Numbered from the stretch's first letter, positions 21,474-35,438 are shown. The stretch: DNA of 64,000 nt from Leclercia adecarboxylata (GCF_006171285.1 NZ_CP040889.1:1612001-1676000); one strand, 5' to 3'. The notes: a model not told the origin generated them from the letters alone. Numbers and translations: made by a program.

Positions 21474-21933
21474 TCTGCGACTGGAGGTAATTTTGCAGCC
21501 CAATTTTACCAATAAGATCCAGTTCAGTTTCGAGCCAGTCAATATGACCTTCTTCATCGGCCAGGATCTGAATCATCATGTCGCGGCTGACGTAATCGTG
21601 AACGCTGTCCGCATAAGCGATAGCTTCACGCAAGTCTTTCGCACCCTCAAGTTCCAGTGCCAGATCCGAACGCAGCATTTCTTCGACATCTTCACCAATG
21701 CCCAGCTTGCCAAGATCCTGCAGGTTGGGGATACCTTCGAGAAATAAAATACGCTCGATGTACTTATCGGCATGTTTCATCTCGTCGATAGATTCATGGT
21801 ATTCAACGTCGTTGAGGCGAGTCAGCCCCCAGTTTTTGAACATTCTCGCATGGAGAAAGTATTGATTGATTGCGACAAGCTCATTTCCCAATAATTTATT
21901 GAGATAACTTATGATTTTAATATCACCTTTCAT
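21457..21933 (-). CDS. bfr: Bacterioferritin
   Basis: Heme-containing 24-mer that stores iron as a ferric mineral. I used the ATG at 21931-21933 because GGAGG lies just upstream and the product is then 158 residues, as in E. coli; an in-frame ATG eight codons earlier overlaps the ribosome-binding region. Ferroxidase ligand Glu18 and heme ligand Met52 are present, with the C-terminal [12 protein letters not shown] ligands. It follows bfd by 70 bp. Confidence 0.98.
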   Translation of the reverse strand: MKGDIKIISYLNKLLGNELVAINQYFLHARMFKNWGLTRLNDVEYHESIDEMKHADKYIERILFLEGIPNLQDLGKLGIGEDVEEMLRSDLALELEGAKDLREAIAYADSVHDYVSRDMMIQILADEEGHIDWLETELDLIGKIGLQNYLQSQIKVES

Positions 21934-22003
21934 TATAGTCCCTCCGCTTCCACTCATTGAAGCGTAGATGGGGCTACAGGGATGTCAAAAAAAAGAGTGA
22001 GTC

Positions 22004-22198
22004 TCAGGCAATCTCTTTGTATTCCGGGATCTGCATCAATTCATCCTGCATGATTTCACGGGCAGCACGAACGCACTTACCGCATTGATTTCCTACTGGA
22101 ATAAACTTACGCAGCTGCTGAAAAGATTGAGGTTGAAACTGGCGAACGGCCTGCCGAATTTTTTTATCGCTTACACCGTTACATAAACAAACGTACAT
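22004..22198 (-). CDS. bfd: Bacterioferritin-associated ferredoxin Bfd
   Basis: A [2Fe-2S] protein that reduces ferric iron in bacterioferritin to release it. The 64 residues start at the ATG at 22196-22198 (MYVCLCNGV). The four cluster cysteines are present as Cys4 and Cys6 in VCLC and Cys38 and Cys41 in NQCGKC. A Fur-box match lies in its promoter, so expression when iron is low, when stored iron is needed, is likely. Confidence 0.97.
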   Translation of the reverse strand: MYVCLCNGVSDKKIRQAVRQFQPQSFQQLRKFIPVGNQCGKCVRAAREIMQDELMQIPEYKEIA

Positions 22199-22225
22199 AA
22201 CCACTCCCGTTCAAAATATGCGCAA

Positions 22226-22254
22226 AGTGTAAGTGAGAATAATTATGATTACAA
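22226..22254 (-). promoter_or_regulatory. bfd promoter with Fur-box match in the spacer
   Basis: On the minus strand TTGTAA (22249-22254) and TACACT (22226-22231) are spaced 17 bp. The spacer, read on the plus strand at 22234-22248, is TGAGAAT-A-ATTATGA, which matches the 7-1-7 Fur consensus TGATAAT-N-ATTATCA at 12 of 14 positions. This placement would block RNA polymerase when iron is plentiful. Confidence 0.72.
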
Positions 22255-22332
22255 TAGCACAATCGCCATGATACGGGGCGGGAGCGAACAAAAAATGCGA
22301 AAATTTGTGACAGGGACAATCCTGCAAAAACA

Positions 22333-22358
22333 AAAAAGGACGCCGAAGCGTCCTTTTT
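22333..22358 (-). terminator. Terminator of the str operon (after tufA)
   Basis: AAAAAGGACGC and GCGTCCTTTTT form an 11-bp stem around CGAA, with T-runs on both strands, 18 bp after the tufA stop. It separates str operon transcription from bfd. Confidence 0.92.
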
Positions 22359-22375
22359 AATTCAGGGATAATTAA

Positions 22376-25756
<3,381 letters not shown>

Positions 25757-25790
25757 TTATCTTTTTAGGCGTTCAGTTAAGTAACCCAAA

Positions 25791-25816
25791 GCGGGCTGCT
25801 TCGCTGAAGCGCCCGC
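25791..25816 (-). other. Nested hairpin between rpsG and fusA
   Basis: GCGGGC and GCCCGC enclose an inner GCTTC-GCT-GAAGC stem. It is GC rich but followed on the minus strand by TTTGGG rather than a T-run, so full termination is unlikely. Confidence 0.55.
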
Positions 25817-25840
25817 CTGGTGACTAATACTCCGAAGGGA

Positions 25841-26885
<1,045 letters not shown>

Positions 26886-26906
26886 GAATTATACAGCGAT
26901 CTCAGA

Positions 26907-27194
26907 TCACCAGTTCAGTTGGCCGGTGTGCTGAATGGCCAGATTGACGAAATCAGTATAGCTAACCACGTCAATTTTGGTTGAAATTTGACCAGAGAGA
27001 CCGCGTGCATCGATGTCATCTTTAAGCGCTGAGACAGAGATGGGGGCATTGCAGAGAATATCAACAAAACGGCTGCCTTCTACTGCCGCCAGAATGCCAT
27101 CCTGAATAAGCAGCACGGCATCGCCCTCTCGCAGCATGTTTAACAGGCTCTCGATGTCGCAGTGCCAGGGGGAGTGGCTCAGGGTATGGAGCAT
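26907..27194 (-). CDS. tusB: Sulfurtransferase complex subunit TusB
   Basis: Part of the TusBCD hexamer that relays persulfide sulfur from TusA to TusE for 2-thiouridine formation at the tRNA wobble base. The 95 residues match the E. coli length, starting MLHTLSHSPWHCDIESLL and ending in a DsrH-like domain. It is the last gene of the tus set, 7 bp after tusC. Confidence 0.95.
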   Translation of the reverse strand: MLHTLSHSPWHCDIESLLNMLREGDAVLLIQDGILAAVEGSRFVDILCNAPISVSALKDDIDARGLSGQISTKIDVVSYTDFVNLAIQHTGQLNW

Positions 27195-27201
27195 GACCGC
27201 C

Positions 27202-27561
27202 TCAGAATGTCAGTATGGTGTCGTAATGGGAAAGCTGTTCACGCAGTAACGCCGGTGCGAGTACGGTAGCGTCCAGAACAAAGGGCGTGCTCTCATTCAG
27301 GCCACGCGCCTGCAGGGAAGCCGCACAGACGTAGAACGTTTCGATGTCATACAGCGGCAGGACTTTAAATGTCGCGATGTAATCGCGCGCCAGCACCACC
27401 TGCGGCTGCTGACCGGCAAGCAGCTGAAACACGCCGTCGCCAATGAAGAAAACACCGATCTCTTCCGTCAGCGCAGAAGTAGCCAGTAACGCATCCAGCC
27501 CTTCCCTTCCGGAAGCACTGCCATGCGGGGCAGAATTAAATACAAACGCAACGCGGTTCAT
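27202..27561 (-). CDS. tusC: Sulfurtransferase complex subunit TusC
   Basis: DsrF-like subunit of the TusBCD complex, 119 residues as in E. coli. The N-terminal [21 protein letters not shown] block is family specific. It has no essential cysteine of its own in this complex; TusD carries the active residue. Its start shares one base with the tusD stop. Confidence 0.95.
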   Translation of the reverse strand: MNRVAFVFNSAPHGSASGREGLDALLATSALTEEIGVFFIGDGVFQLLAGQQPQVVLARDYIATFKVLPLYDIETFYVCAASLQARGLNESTPFVLDATVLAPALLREQLSHYDTILTF

Positions 27562-27947
27562 CAGAATTGCACCATCCGGTCGCAGGTTAATGCAGCCTGA
27601 GCCAGCGCCCCGAGGCCGCTGAGGGAAAAGCCGTCATTAAGATTCGCAGCCGGCAAGCCCAGGCGTTGCGCTTCGTTCGCATCGCTCACGCCCCGACGTA
27701 GCGCCGCCGCCACGCAGATATGCAGGTCAACGCCGTGCTCCTGGTTCAGCGCCTGCCAGGCACGCACCAGATCGAACTCGTCTGATGCCGGCGACGTCAG
27801 CTGGTTAGCGTTATATACGCCTTCCCGATAAAAAAAGACGCTGACAAGCTCATGACCGGCCGCCAGCAGTGCGCGGGCAAACTGCAACGCGCTGCTGGCC
27901 TGCTGTGTACCGTACGCCGGGCCTGTCACCATGAGTGCAAAACGCAT
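27561..27947 (-). CDS. tusD: Sulfurtransferase complex subunit TusD
   Basis: Catalytic DsrE-like subunit of TusBCD; accepts sulfur from TusA on a cysteine. The 128 residues contain Cys78 in DLHICVAAA, the position of the essential E. coli cysteine. It shares one base with the yheO stop and with the tusC start, so yheO-tusDCB are tightly coupled. Confidence 0.96.
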   Translation of the reverse strand: MRFALMVTGPAYGTQQASSALQFARALLAAGHELVSVFFYREGVYNANQLTSPASDEFDLVRAWQALNQEHGVDLHICVAAALRRGVSDANEAQRLGLPAANLNDGFSLSGLGALAQAALTCDRMVQF

Positions 27948-28669
27948 TACTTCTCTTGCCCCAGGAAATCGCCGCTTTTGAACTGACGGATGTAGAGATA
28001 GACCGTGTGCTTGGAGATATTGAGACGATCGGCCACCTGGTTAATAGCGTCTTTAATATCGAAGATGCCTTTTTCATAGAGGTTAAGCACGATCTGACGA
28101 TTCTTGGCATTGTTAGAGACATTGCGATCGGCATTAACTTCTTCGATGGTGAATTCCAGCGTCTGGGTGACGAGATCTTCAACGGAAGAGGCAAAGTTGA
28201 CAGAGGATCCGACATCCGGCGTTTCTGGCGGAATAAACGTGCTCATGATCTGGGAGAACGGCACATCAAGGTTCATGTTGATGCACAGTAAGCCAATCAC
28301 GCGATGATCACGGTTGCGGATGGCGATGGTCACGGACTTCATGAGAACGCCGCTCTTCGCGCGGGTGAAATAGCATTTGGAGACGCTGCTGTCCGCGCCG
28401 GTCATGTCGTGCAGCATACGCAGTGCAAGGTCGGTGATCGGCGAGCCAATTTTACGGCCAGTATGCTCACCATTGGCAATGCGGATGGCAGAACATTTCA
28501 GATCTTGCAGGGAGTGCAAAACGATTTCGCAGTGGGACCCAATGAGCATCGCTAACCCGTCCACTACCGCTTCGTAGGATTTCAGAATATCGAAATCGGT
28601 CTGATCGAAAGGACGTTGATCCAGCAAATCAAGTTCGCTGGTTTCGTTGGTTAAAAGCGACCTGGTCAT
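27947..28669 (-). CDS. yheO: YheO family PAS/helix-turn-helix regulator
   Basis: A putative DNA-binding regulator of 240 residues, near-identical to E. coli YheO. The N-terminal half (about 20-140) is a PAS-like YheO domain, and the C-terminus (about 185-235) is a helix-turn-helix with [20 protein letters not shown]. Its ligand and targets are not established. It heads the tusDCB genes with no gap, which suggests a link to sulfur transfer, though this is inference. Confidence 0.92.
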   Translation of the reverse strand: MTRSLLTNETSELDLLDQRPFDQTDFDILKSYEAVVDGLAMLIGSHCEIVLHSLQDLKCSAIRIANGEHTGRKIGSPITDLALRMLHDMTGADSSVSKCYFTRAKSGVLMKSVTIAIRNRDHRVIGLLCINMNLDVPFSQIMSTFIPPETPDVGSSVNFASSVEDLVTQTLEFTIEEVNADRNVSNNAKNRQIVLNLYEKGIFDIKDAINQVADRLNISKHTVYLYIRQFKSGDFLGQEK

Positions 28670-28690
28670 GAAAAAAACACTCCTTTTCAG

Positions 28691-28721
28691 GAGCCTGTCG
28701 GTAGGTTTTCAGGGCAGGCTC
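28691..28721 (-). other. Leader hairpin before yheO
   Basis: GAGCCTG and CAGGCTC are perfect 7-bp arms around a 17-nt loop, ending about a dozen bases upstream of the yheO ribosome-binding site (AGGAGTG). It could affect translation start. No T-run follows directly. Confidence 0.5.
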
Positions 28722-28794
28722 ATTATTTACACGGGCAATTAAATTAATACAGCGTAGGTAGCGCTTCCAGTGTTAATTATATCTACACCACAAT

Positions 28795-28827
28795 AAAAAA
28801 ACCGCCGCTTCAGGGGCGGCGGTTTTT
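28795..28827 (-). terminator. Terminator after fkpA
   Basis: AAAAAACCGCCGC and GCGGCGGTTTTT form a GC-rich stem with flanking A/T runs, 7 bp after the fkpA stop. It separates fkpA from yheO. Confidence 0.92.
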
Positions 28828-28833
28828 ACCGGT

Positions 28834-29652
28834 TTACTTCTTGGTGGCTTCTGCCGGCGCTTCTGGCTTCGCGTCAGGCTTAGCATCCGCTTTCGGCGCT
28901 GGCTTGATGTCCAGCAGCTCTACGTCGAATACCAGCGTGGAGTTAGCCGGGATACCCGGGACGCCAGTTTTGCCATAAGCCAGATCAGGTGGGATGACCA
29001 GCTTGATTTTACCGCCTTTCTTGATGTTCTTCAGGCCTTCAGTCCAGCCAGGAATAACCCCATCCAGACGGAAGGAGAGCGGCTCACCACGGGTGTAAGA
29101 GTTATCGAACTCTTTACCGTCGGTCAGCGTACCTTTGTAGTTAACAACAACGGTATCGCTGTCCTTCGGTGCGTCGCCGGTACCTTCTTTCTCTACTTTG
29201 TAGACCAGGCCAGTAGGAGAGGTTTTCGCGCCTTTCTCTTTAGCGAAAGCGTCACGGTAGGTTTTGCCTTTCGTTTCGTTCTCAGACGCGTCTTTCTCCA
29301 TCTTCTCCTGCGCTGCGCCTTTCACGCGCGCTTCGAAAGCCTGCAGAGTCTGCTCGATTTCCTGGTCAGACAGTTTGCTCTTGTCCGCAAACGCATCCTG
29401 AACGCCCGCGATCAGCTGAGCCTGGTCCAGTTTGATGCCCAGTTTTTCCTGCTCTTTCAGAGAGTTTTCCATGTAACGGCCCAGAGATGCGCCCAATGCG
29501 TAGGCTGATTTCTGGTCGTCATTTTTGAACGCCGCATTGCTGTCAGCAGTCGCAGCAGGTTTCGCAGCAGTATCAGCAGCGAAAGTCAGCGGCGCATGCA
29601 GAGCGACAGCCATCGTGGTCGCCAGCAGCGTTACTTTAAACAGTGATTTCAT
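28834..29652 (-). CDS. fkpA: Periplasmic FKBP-type peptidyl-prolyl isomerase FkpA
   Basis: Folding helper of the cell envelope with isomerase and chaperone activity; in E. coli it is under sigma-E, but I see no convincing sigma-E promoter here. The 272 residues start with a Sec signal peptide (cleavage likely after residue 25, TFA-ADT). Then come the helical dimerisation domain (about 35-140) and the FKBP domain (about 155-250, with VNYKGTLTDGKEFDNSY and the VIPGWTEGL active-site loop). A proline/lysine-rich tail ends it, longer than nothing else notable. Confidence 0.97.
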   Translation of the reverse strand: MKSLFKVTLLATTMAVALHAPLTFAADTAAKPAATADSNAAFKNDDQKSAYALGASLGRYMENSLKEQEKLGIKLDQAQLIAGVQDAFADKSKLSDQEIEQTLQAFEARVKGAAQEKMEKDASENETKGKTYRDAFAKEKGAKTSPTGLVYKVEKEGTGDAPKDSDTVVVNYKGTLTDGKEFDNSYTRGEPLSFRLDGVIPGWTEGLKNIKKGGKIKLVIPPDLAYGKTGVPGIPANSTLVFDVELLDIKPAPKADAKPDAKPEAPAEATKK

Positions 29653-29888
29653 CCATTTCTCCAGGGCCGGGGACTCTCACCCCGTGTTAAGCGTAAATGA
29701 GTAGCGTACTATAAAACGTTGAGGAACAAATCTACAGGTAGACACCCCTGATTAGCACCACATTTCAGACTATTTTTGTTTAAATTAGTTTCGCAGCAAT
29801 GGGATGTTTACTGCGCGCGGGGATAATCTCGGGTAATATTCGCCGCCGCCAGCCCCGGTCGGGGTTAAAGAGACAAACGAGGTGAATC

Positions 29889-30107
29889 ATGCAGAATACA
29901 GAAATGGAAGCGCGTCTGGCTGAGCTTGAAAGCCGTCTGGCTTTTCAGGAGATCACCATCGATGAGCTGAATCAGACCGTCACCGCACACGAACTGGAAA
30001 TGGCCAAGCTGCGGGATCTGCTGCGTCTGTTAACCGAAAAAGTGAAAGCGTCGCAGGCCTCGCACATCGCGTCGCAGTCAGAAGAGACGCCGCCGCCCCA
30101 CTATTAA
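29889..30107 (+). CDS. slyX: SlyX family protein
   Basis: A 72-residue protein of unknown function matching E. coli SlyX. Heptad-like repeats ([20 protein letters not shown]) predict a coiled coil over about residues 5-55, followed by a polar tail ending PPPHY. It lies divergent to fkpA and convergent with slyD, which it faces across a shared terminator. Confidence 0.93.
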   Translation: MQNTEMEARLAELESRLAFQEITIDELNQTVTAHELEMAKLRDLLRLLTEKVKASQASHIASQSEETPPPHY

Positions 30108-30112
30108 GACGT

Positions 30113-30140
30113 AAAAAAAGCGGGAATATCCCGCTTTTTT
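30113..30140. terminator. Bidirectional terminator between slyX and slyD
   Basis: AAAAAAAGCGGGA and TCCCGCTTTTTT form a symmetric stem with T-runs on both strands, serving slyX (plus) and slyD (minus). Confidence 0.92.
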
Positions 30141-30158
30141 GCGCTTAAGGCGTAACGA

Positions 30159-30746
30159 TTAGTGGCAACCGCAGCCGCCGTTACCGCCGCAACCGCCTTT
30201 ACCGTGGTCGTGACCATGGTCGTGATCGTGGCCGTGACCGCCGCAGCAGCCGTCGTGACCGTGATCGTGGTCATGACCGTGCGCACCGTGAACGTGGCCG
30301 TGAGCCAGCTCTTCTTCAGTGGCTTCGCGGATGGCAACCACTTCAACGTTGAACTTCAGGTTCTGGCCAGCCAGCATGTGGTTGCCGTCAACCACAACGT
30401 GGTCGTCTTCAACTTCAGTGATTTCTACTGGAACCGGACCCTGGTCAGTTTCAGCCAGGAAACGCATGCCAACCTGCAGCTCGTCAACGCCCATGAAGAC
30501 GTCTTTAGGAACACGCTGCACCAGGTTTTCATCGTACTGACCGTAAGCATCGTTAGACGCAACTTCTACGTCAAATTTGTCGCCAACTTCATGACCGTTC
30601 AACGCGTTTTCCAGACCGGAAATCAGGGAACCGTGACCGTGCAGGTAGTCCAGCGGCGCACTCACCGGAGACTCATCAACCAACACACCGTCTTCTGTAC
30701 GTACCTGATAGGCCAGGCTGACCACCAGGTCTTTTGCTACTTTCAT
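30159..30746 (-). CDS. slyD: FKBP-type prolyl isomerase and nickel metallochaperone SlyD
   Basis: Cytoplasmic chaperone and prolyl isomerase that also delivers nickel to hydrogenase. The 195 residues comprise an FKBP domain (about 1-69 and 130-146), an insert-in-flap chaperone domain (about 70-128), and a His/Cys/Gly-rich metal-binding tail from about residue 148 to the C-terminal GCGCH. The tail includes GHDHDHGHD and CCGGHGHDHDH clusters. The tail's dense repeats produce long open frames on the other strand, which are not genes. Confidence 0.98.
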   Translation of the reverse strand: MKVAKDLVVSLAYQVRTEDGVLVDESPVSAPLDYLHGHGSLISGLENALNGHEVGDKFDVEVASNDAYGQYDENLVQRVPKDVFMGVDELQVGMRFLAETDQGPVPVEITEVEDDHVVVDGNHMLAGQNLKFNVEVVAIREATEEELAHGHVHGAHGHDHDHGHDGCCGGHGHDHDHGHDHGKGGCGGNGGCGCH

Positions 30747-30840
30747 GATATCTCCTGAGCGTGGGAAAATTGCTGGCGCAGATTGTAGCCGAATTCTGCA
30801 CCCGTGTACCCTTTAGCTTAAAAAAACTCGGGACATATCG

Positions 30841-31041
30841 CTAGTCCGGATGAAAAATGCCGATCACTTGTTCTTCTTTGCGAACGTGCTCGCGCGCCTC
30901 TTTATCGGCCTCACGCATCTGGTGCCCGCACTTAACACACTCAACAATATCGATATTGTTCTCACGCCACATGGCCAGTGAATCCTGAGCCTGACAGGCC
31001 GGGCATTTCGCGCCGGCGATAAAACGTTTACGTACCGCCAT
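30841..31041 (-). CDS. yheV: YheV family putative zinc-ribbon protein
   Basis: A 66-residue protein nearly identical to E. coli YheV. It contains two zinc-knuckle pairs, CPAC near residues 13-16 and CVKC near 35-38, suggesting a single zinc ribbon. Function is unknown. It lies 11 bp after kefB, so it probably belongs to the kefGB-yheV transcript. Confidence 0.92.
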   Translation of the reverse strand: MAVRKRFIAGAKCPACQAQDSLAMWRENNIDIVECVKCGHQMREADKEAREHVRKEEQVIGIFHPD

Positions 31042-31052
31042 TCTCTACCTCG

Positions 31053-32858
31053 TTATTCAAACTCATCCCAGCCATCCAGCTGCCGACGCTCCTGCTGCAT
31101 CTCTCGCTGGAAAATCTCTTCCAGCTCACGACGCGCCTCCCGTACGCGAGAGATCTGCACCGTATCGGTATGCACCGGCATCAGTTCGCGCAGCATGCGC
31201 ATATCCAGACGACGAAAATGTAACTGCGCGCGCTGGGCCTGATGCGGATGCATCCCCAGCGTCACTAATGTTTTACGCCCCAGCTCCAGCGCACTGGAGA
31301 AGGTCTCGCGGGTAAAATACTTTACCCCGGCCTGGAGCAGCTCGTGTGCCTCAACACGTCCTCGCGCACGGGCAAGAATATGCAGATGCGGAAAATGCTG
31401 CTGGCAGATCTCCACCAGCTTCATGGTGTCTTCAGGATCGTTACAGGTGATGACGATCGACTCTGCCGCCTCTGCCCCTGCGGAGCGCAGCAGTTCGACC
31501 TGAGTGGCGTCACCGTAATAGACCTTGTAACCGTATTTGCGCATCAGGTTGACCGCGCTGATGTCGCGCTCCAGCACCGTCACGCGCTTTTTATTCGCCA
31601 TCAGCAAACGCCCGATGACCTGCCCAAAACGTCCGAAGCCCACTACAATAACCTGGGGTTTATCATCTTCCACCCACGGGGCTTCATGCTCATCTTCCGG
31701 GGCATTGATGCGGCGGGATAACTGCTTATCGATAAGCTTCATCAACAGCGGGGTAGTCATCATCGACAGCGTAACGGTCACCAGCAGCAAGGCCATCTGA
31801 TCATGCTGGAACAATCTCTGGGATGATGCTGTGGAGAAGAGCACAAAAGCAAACTCTCCCCCCTGGCTCAGCACCCCGGCAAGCTGTGCCCGCTCCGTCT
31901 GACGCAAACCGTAAACCCGCGCCAGCACGTAGAGCACCAGCATTTTGACCGCCACCAGCACGACAACACTCATCACGACCCACAGGATATGGGTGTAGAG
32001 CACGCCAAGATTCAGCGCCATGCCGACAGAGATAAAGAACAGCCCTAACAGCAGCCCTTTAAAGGGATCGATGGCAATTTCCAGTTCGTGCCGGTACTCA
32101 CTCTCCGCCAGCAGCACCCCCGCAATGAAGGTGCCCAGCGCCATCGACAGCCCCAGCGCGTCCATAAACAGCGCCGAGCCCAGCACCAGCAGCAGCGTCG
32201 CGGCGGTAAACACTTCCCGCACTCCGGACGCCGCAATAAAGCGGAACACCGGACGGAGCAGATAGCGCCCGCCCACCAGCATGCCGGCAAAGGCCAGCAC
32301 CTTCATGCCGATCTTCATCCAGTCGAAATGTTCATCTCCCGACCCCGCCAGCAGCGGAACCAGGGCCAGCGCCGGGATCACCGCCAGATCCTGGAACAGC
32401 AGGATCGAGAAGCCCAGCTGTCCCGCCTCGCTGCGGTTCATGCCCTTATCGCGCATCAGCTGTAACGCCATCGCCGTGGAGGACATCGCCAGACCAATCC
32501 CGCCGACCACCGCGGCCTGCCATGAGAACTGGGTCAGCATCAGGAGTCCGCCGAGGATCACCGCGCTGCACAACACCTGCGCGGCGCCAACGCCGAAGAT
32601 AGAGCGCCGCAGCTGCCAGAGCTTCGCCGGGTTCAGCTCGAGGCCGATGATAAACATCAGAAAGACGACGCCCAGCTCGGAGAAGTGCAGGATTTCGTCG
32701 ACGTCGCTGATGAACCCCAGCCCCCACGGTCCGATGGCAATGCCCGCCAGCAGATACCCGAGCACCGCGCCAATCCCCAGACGCGACGCCAGCGGCACCG
32801 CCACCACCGCGGCGAGCAGGAACAACACCCCTGCCAGCAAAAGATCCGAGCCTTCCAT
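31053..32858 (-). CDS. kefB: Glutathione-gated potassium/proton antiporter KefB
   Basis: Inner-membrane K+ efflux system that acidifies the cytoplasm during electrophile stress and is held closed by glutathione. I used the ATG at 32856-32858 ([10 protein letters not shown]), preceded by GGGAGG and overlapping the kefG stop; upstream in-frame ATGs would lie inside kefG. The 601 residues match E. coli. The CPA2 transporter domain has about 12 membrane segments (residues 4-380), and the RCK domain starts at [17 protein letters not shown] (about 403). Confidence 0.97.
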   Translation of the reverse strand: MEGSDLLLAGVLFLLAAVVAVPLASRLGIGAVLGYLLAGIAIGPWGLGFISDVDEILHFSELGVVFLMFIIGLELNPAKLWQLRRSIFGVGAAQVLCSAVILGGLLMLTQFSWQAAVVGGIGLAMSSTAMALQLMRDKGMNRSEAGQLGFSILLFQDLAVIPALALVPLLAGSGDEHFDWMKIGMKVLAFAGMLVGGRYLLRPVFRFIAASGVREVFTAATLLLVLGSALFMDALGLSMALGTFIAGVLLAESEYRHELEIAIDPFKGLLLGLFFISVGMALNLGVLYTHILWVVMSVVVLVAVKMLVLYVLARVYGLRQTERAQLAGVLSQGGEFAFVLFSTASSQRLFQHDQMALLLVTVTLSMMTTPLLMKLIDKQLSRRINAPEDEHEAPWVEDDKPQVIVVGFGRFGQVIGRLLMANKKRVTVLERDISAVNLMRKYGYKVYYGDATQVELLRSAGAEAAESIVITCNDPEDTMKLVEICQQHFPHLHILARARGRVEAHELLQAGVKYFTRETFSSALELGRKTLVTLGMHPHQAQRAQLHFRRLDMRMLRELMPVHTDTVQISRVREARRELEEIFQREMQQERRQLDGWDEFE

Positions 32859-33412
32859 CAGTGGCCTCCCGTCAGCGTTGGCGCTGCCAGCCAGTCGCCG
32901 TACGCTCTTGCATGGCTGGCGAGCTCGTCCTGAGGCTGCCGACGAGCCCAGTAAACGACGATTGGGCTCAGCCAGTGCATGCGGCACATGGCCGCCGTCA
33001 GCTCGAACGGGCGTAAAATATCGTTCATTGAATAGCGGTTAAGCCCATCGTGGCGGTAAGCACTCTCCGGCTCGCCGGTGGTAATGACGTTCCGCCAGTA
33101 CTTTCCCGCCAGCTGGTTTCCTCCCGGGCCACTGGAAAACCCGCGGCTCAGCACGCGATCCAGCCACTCCTTCAGCAGCGCCGGGCAGCTGTAGGTATAG
33201 AGAGGATGCTGGAACACGATAACGTCGTGCTGGCGCAGCAGCTCCTGTTCACGAGGGATATCGATAAAAAAATCGGGGTAGTGCGCGTAAAGATCGTGCA
33301 CCGTCACATTACTGAGCTGTAATGCCGGTTGTAGCAAAACCCGGTTGGCGACCGAGTCCTGAGACTCCGGATGGGCATACAGCAGCAGCACTTTTGCTGT
33401 CTGGGACATCAT
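32858..33412 (-). CDS. kefG: KefG, ancillary quinone reductase-like subunit of KefB
   Basis: Flavodoxin-fold NAD(P)H oxidoreductase needed for full KefB activity. The 184 residues show the flavin-binding [16 protein letters not shown] segment (residues 9-24) and the [21 protein letters not shown] block (near 69). The stop overlaps the kefB ATG (ATGA), so the pair is translationally coupled. Confidence 0.95.
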   Translation of the reverse strand: MMSQTAKVLLLYAHPESQDSVANRVLLQPALQLSNVTVHDLYAHYPDFFIDIPREQELLRQHDVIVFQHPLYTYSCPALLKEWLDRVLSRGFSSGPGGNQLAGKYWRNVITTGEPESAYRHDGLNRYSMNDILRPFELTAAMCRMHWLSPIVVYWARRQPQDELASHARAYGDWLAAPTLTGGH

Positions 33413-33493
33413 TCCTCTCCCGGGTCGTCATCACTGTTATTTTGGGCTACCATGGCACACCCACGCGGCGCGTGGCGGCACATTTAACCTGAT

Positions 33494-33499
33494 TATAAT
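33494..33499 (+). promoter_or_regulatory. Candidate -10 element of yheS
   Basis: A perfect TATAAT lies 35 bp before the yheS ATG in the kefG/yheS divergent gap. No good -35 hexamer is found at the right spacing, so confidence is limited. Confidence 0.4.
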
Positions 33500-33533
33500 G
33501 ACAACTTAACATAGTCGGAACATACGGCGCTCT

Positions 33534-35438
33534 ATGATTGTTTTCTCCTCATTACAAATTCGTCGCGGCGTACGTGTCCTGCTGGACAACGCTACAGCCA
33601 CCATCAACCCGGGCCAGAAAGTGGGCCTGGTGGGCAAAAACGGCTGTGGTAAATCCACGTTACTGTCATTGCTGAAAAACGAAATCACTGCCGACGGCGG
33701 TAACTTCACCTACCCTGGCAACTGGCAGCTGGCCTGGGTAAACCAGGAGACGCCTGCCCTGAGCGTCCCGGCGATGGACTATGTTATCGACGGCGACCGG
33801 GAGTACCGCAAGCTCGAAGCCGAACTGCACGCCGCCAACGAACGTAACGACGGTCATGCGATCGCCACCGTACACGGCAAACTCGACGCCATTGATGCCT
33901 GGACCATCCGCTCCCGCGCCGCCAGCCTGCTGCACGGTCTGGGGTTCAGCAACGAGCAGTTGGAGCGTCCGGTAAGTGATTTCTCCGGTGGCTGGCGCAT
34001 GCGCCTTAACCTGGCCCAGGCGCTGATCTGCCGCTCTGACCTGCTGCTGCTTGATGAACCGACTAACCACCTCGATCTGGATGCGGTCATCTGGCTGGAA
34101 AAGTGGCTGAAGAGCTATCAGGGCACGCTGATCCTGATCTCCCACGATCGCGACTTCCTCGATCCGGTAGTGTACAAAATTATTCATATCGAACAGGAAA
34201 CCATGTTCGAGTACACCGGCAACTACAGCTCGTTTGAGCGTCAGCGTGCGGTCCGTCTCTCCCAGCAACAGGCGATGTACGAAAGCCAGCAGCAGCGCGT
34301 GGCGCACCTGCAGAGCTTTGTCGATCGCTTCAAGGCGAAGGCGTCAAAAGCTAAACAGGCTCAGAGCCGCATTAAGATGCTGGAACGCATGGAGATGATT
34401 GCCCCGGCGCACGTCGATAACCCGTTCCACTTTAACTTCCGGGCTCCGGAAAGCCTGCCCAACCCGCTGCTGAAAATGGAAAAGGTCAGCGCCGGCTATG
34501 GCGATCGCATTATCCTGGATTCTATCAAGCTCAACCTGGTGCCGGGTTCCCGTATCGGTCTGCTCGGGCGCAATGGCGCCGGTAAATCGACGCTGATTAA
34601 GCTGCTGGCAGGTGAGCTTGCGCCTGTGCGTGGCGACATCGGTCTGGCGAAGGGTATTAAGCTCGGCTACTTCGCCCAGCATCAGCTGGAATTTTTACGC
34701 GCTGATGAATCACCGCTGCAGCACCTGGCGCGTCTGGCCCCGCAGGAGCTGGAGCAGAAGCTGCGTGATTATCTGGGCGGCTTCGGTTTCCAGGGCGATA
34801 AAGTCAGCGAGAATACCGAACGCTTCTCCGGCGGTGAAAAAGCCCGTCTGGTGCTGGCGCTGATCGTCTGGCAGCGCCCTAACCTGCTCCTGCTCGATGA
34901 ACCGACTAACCACCTCGATCTCGACATGCGTCAGGCGCTGACCGAAGCGTTAATCGAATTCGAAGGCGCGCTGGTGGTCGTTTCGCACGACCGTCACCTG
35001 CTGCGCTCCACCACCGACGATCTCTATCTGGTGCATGACGGCAAAGTCGAGCCGTTCGATGGCGATCTGGAGGATTATCAGCAGTGGCTGAGCGACATTC
35101 AGAAGCAGGAAAGCCAGCCTGTGGAAGGGGCTAAAGAGAACGTCAACAGCGCCCAGGCCCGTAAGGATCAGAAGCGTCGCGAAGCAGAGCTGCGCACCCA
35201 GACCCAGCCGCTGCGTAAAGAGATTACCCGTCTGGAAAAAGAGATGGAGAAGCTCAACGCCACGCTTGTCACGGTGGAAGAGAAGCTCAGTGACAGCGGT
35301 CTGTACGACCAGAGCCGCAAAGCCGAACTGACAGAGTGTCTGCAGGTTCAGGCAAAAACCAAATCCAGCCTTGAAGAGTGTGAAATGGCCTGGCTCGACG
35401 CGCAGGAGCAGCTTGAGGACATGCTCGCATCCCTATGA
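33534..35438 (+). CDS. yheS: ABC-F family ATPase YheS
   Basis: Cytoplasmic tandem ATPase without membrane domains, a class that acts on translating ribosomes. The 634 residues show two ABC cassettes: the first with GLVGKNGCGKST (residues 32-43), an SDFSGGWRMR signature and LLLLDEPTNHLDLD; the second with GLLGRNGAGKST near 342, ERFSGGEKARL and the same Walker B. The P-site interaction motif linker and a charged C-terminal coiled coil (about 535-630) follow. E. coli YheS has 637 residues. Confidence 0.96.
   Translation: MIVFSSLQIRRGVRVLLDNATATINPGQKVGLVGKNGCGKSTLLSLLKNEITADGGNFTYPGNWQLAWVNQETPALSVPAMDYVIDGDREYRKLEAELHAANERNDGHAIATVHGKLDAIDAWTIRSRAASLLHGLGFSNEQLERPVSDFSGGWRMRLNLAQALICRSDLLLLDEPTNHLDLDAVIWLEKWLKSYQGTLILISHDRDFLDPVVYKIIHIEQETMFEYTGNYSSFERQRAVRLSQQQAMYESQQQRVAHLQSFVDRFKAKASKAKQAQSRIKMLERMEMIAPAHVDNPFHFNFRAPESLPNPLLKMEKVSAGYGDRIILDSIKLNLVPGSRIGLLGRNGAGKSTLIKLLAGELAPVRGDIGLAKGIKLGYFAQHQLEFLRADESPLQHLARLAPQELEQKLRDYLGGFGFQGDKVSENTERFSGGEKARLVLALIVWQRPNLLLLDEPTNHLDLDMRQALTEALIEFEGALVVVSHDRHLLRSTTDDLYLVHDGKVEPFDGDLEDYQQWLSDIQKQESQPVEGAKENVNSAQARKDQKRREAELRTQTQPLRKEITRLEKEMEKLNATLVTVEEKLSDSGLYDQSRKAELTECLQVQAKTKSSLEECEMAWLDAQEQLEDMLASL

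Noticed and set aside
28670..28833. Promoter of yheO
   Set aside because: A TATAAT on the minus strand near 28775 has no -35 at proper spacing and its upstream part runs into the fkpA terminator, so it is not listed.
29653..29888. Sigma-E promoter for fkpA
   Set aside because: Established for E. coli fkpA, but I could not find a GGAACTT-type -35 with a TCTGA-type -10 at the right spacing.
30162..30758. 198-codon plus-strand frame opposite slyD
   Set aside because: It is the mirror of the His/Gly-rich tail and FKBP domain of slyD; the composition is odd and no ribosome binding site is seen.
32858..32987. N-terminal extension of kefB
   Set aside because: The extra 43 codons lie inside kefG, and a good ribosome-binding sequence precedes the ATG at 32856-32858.
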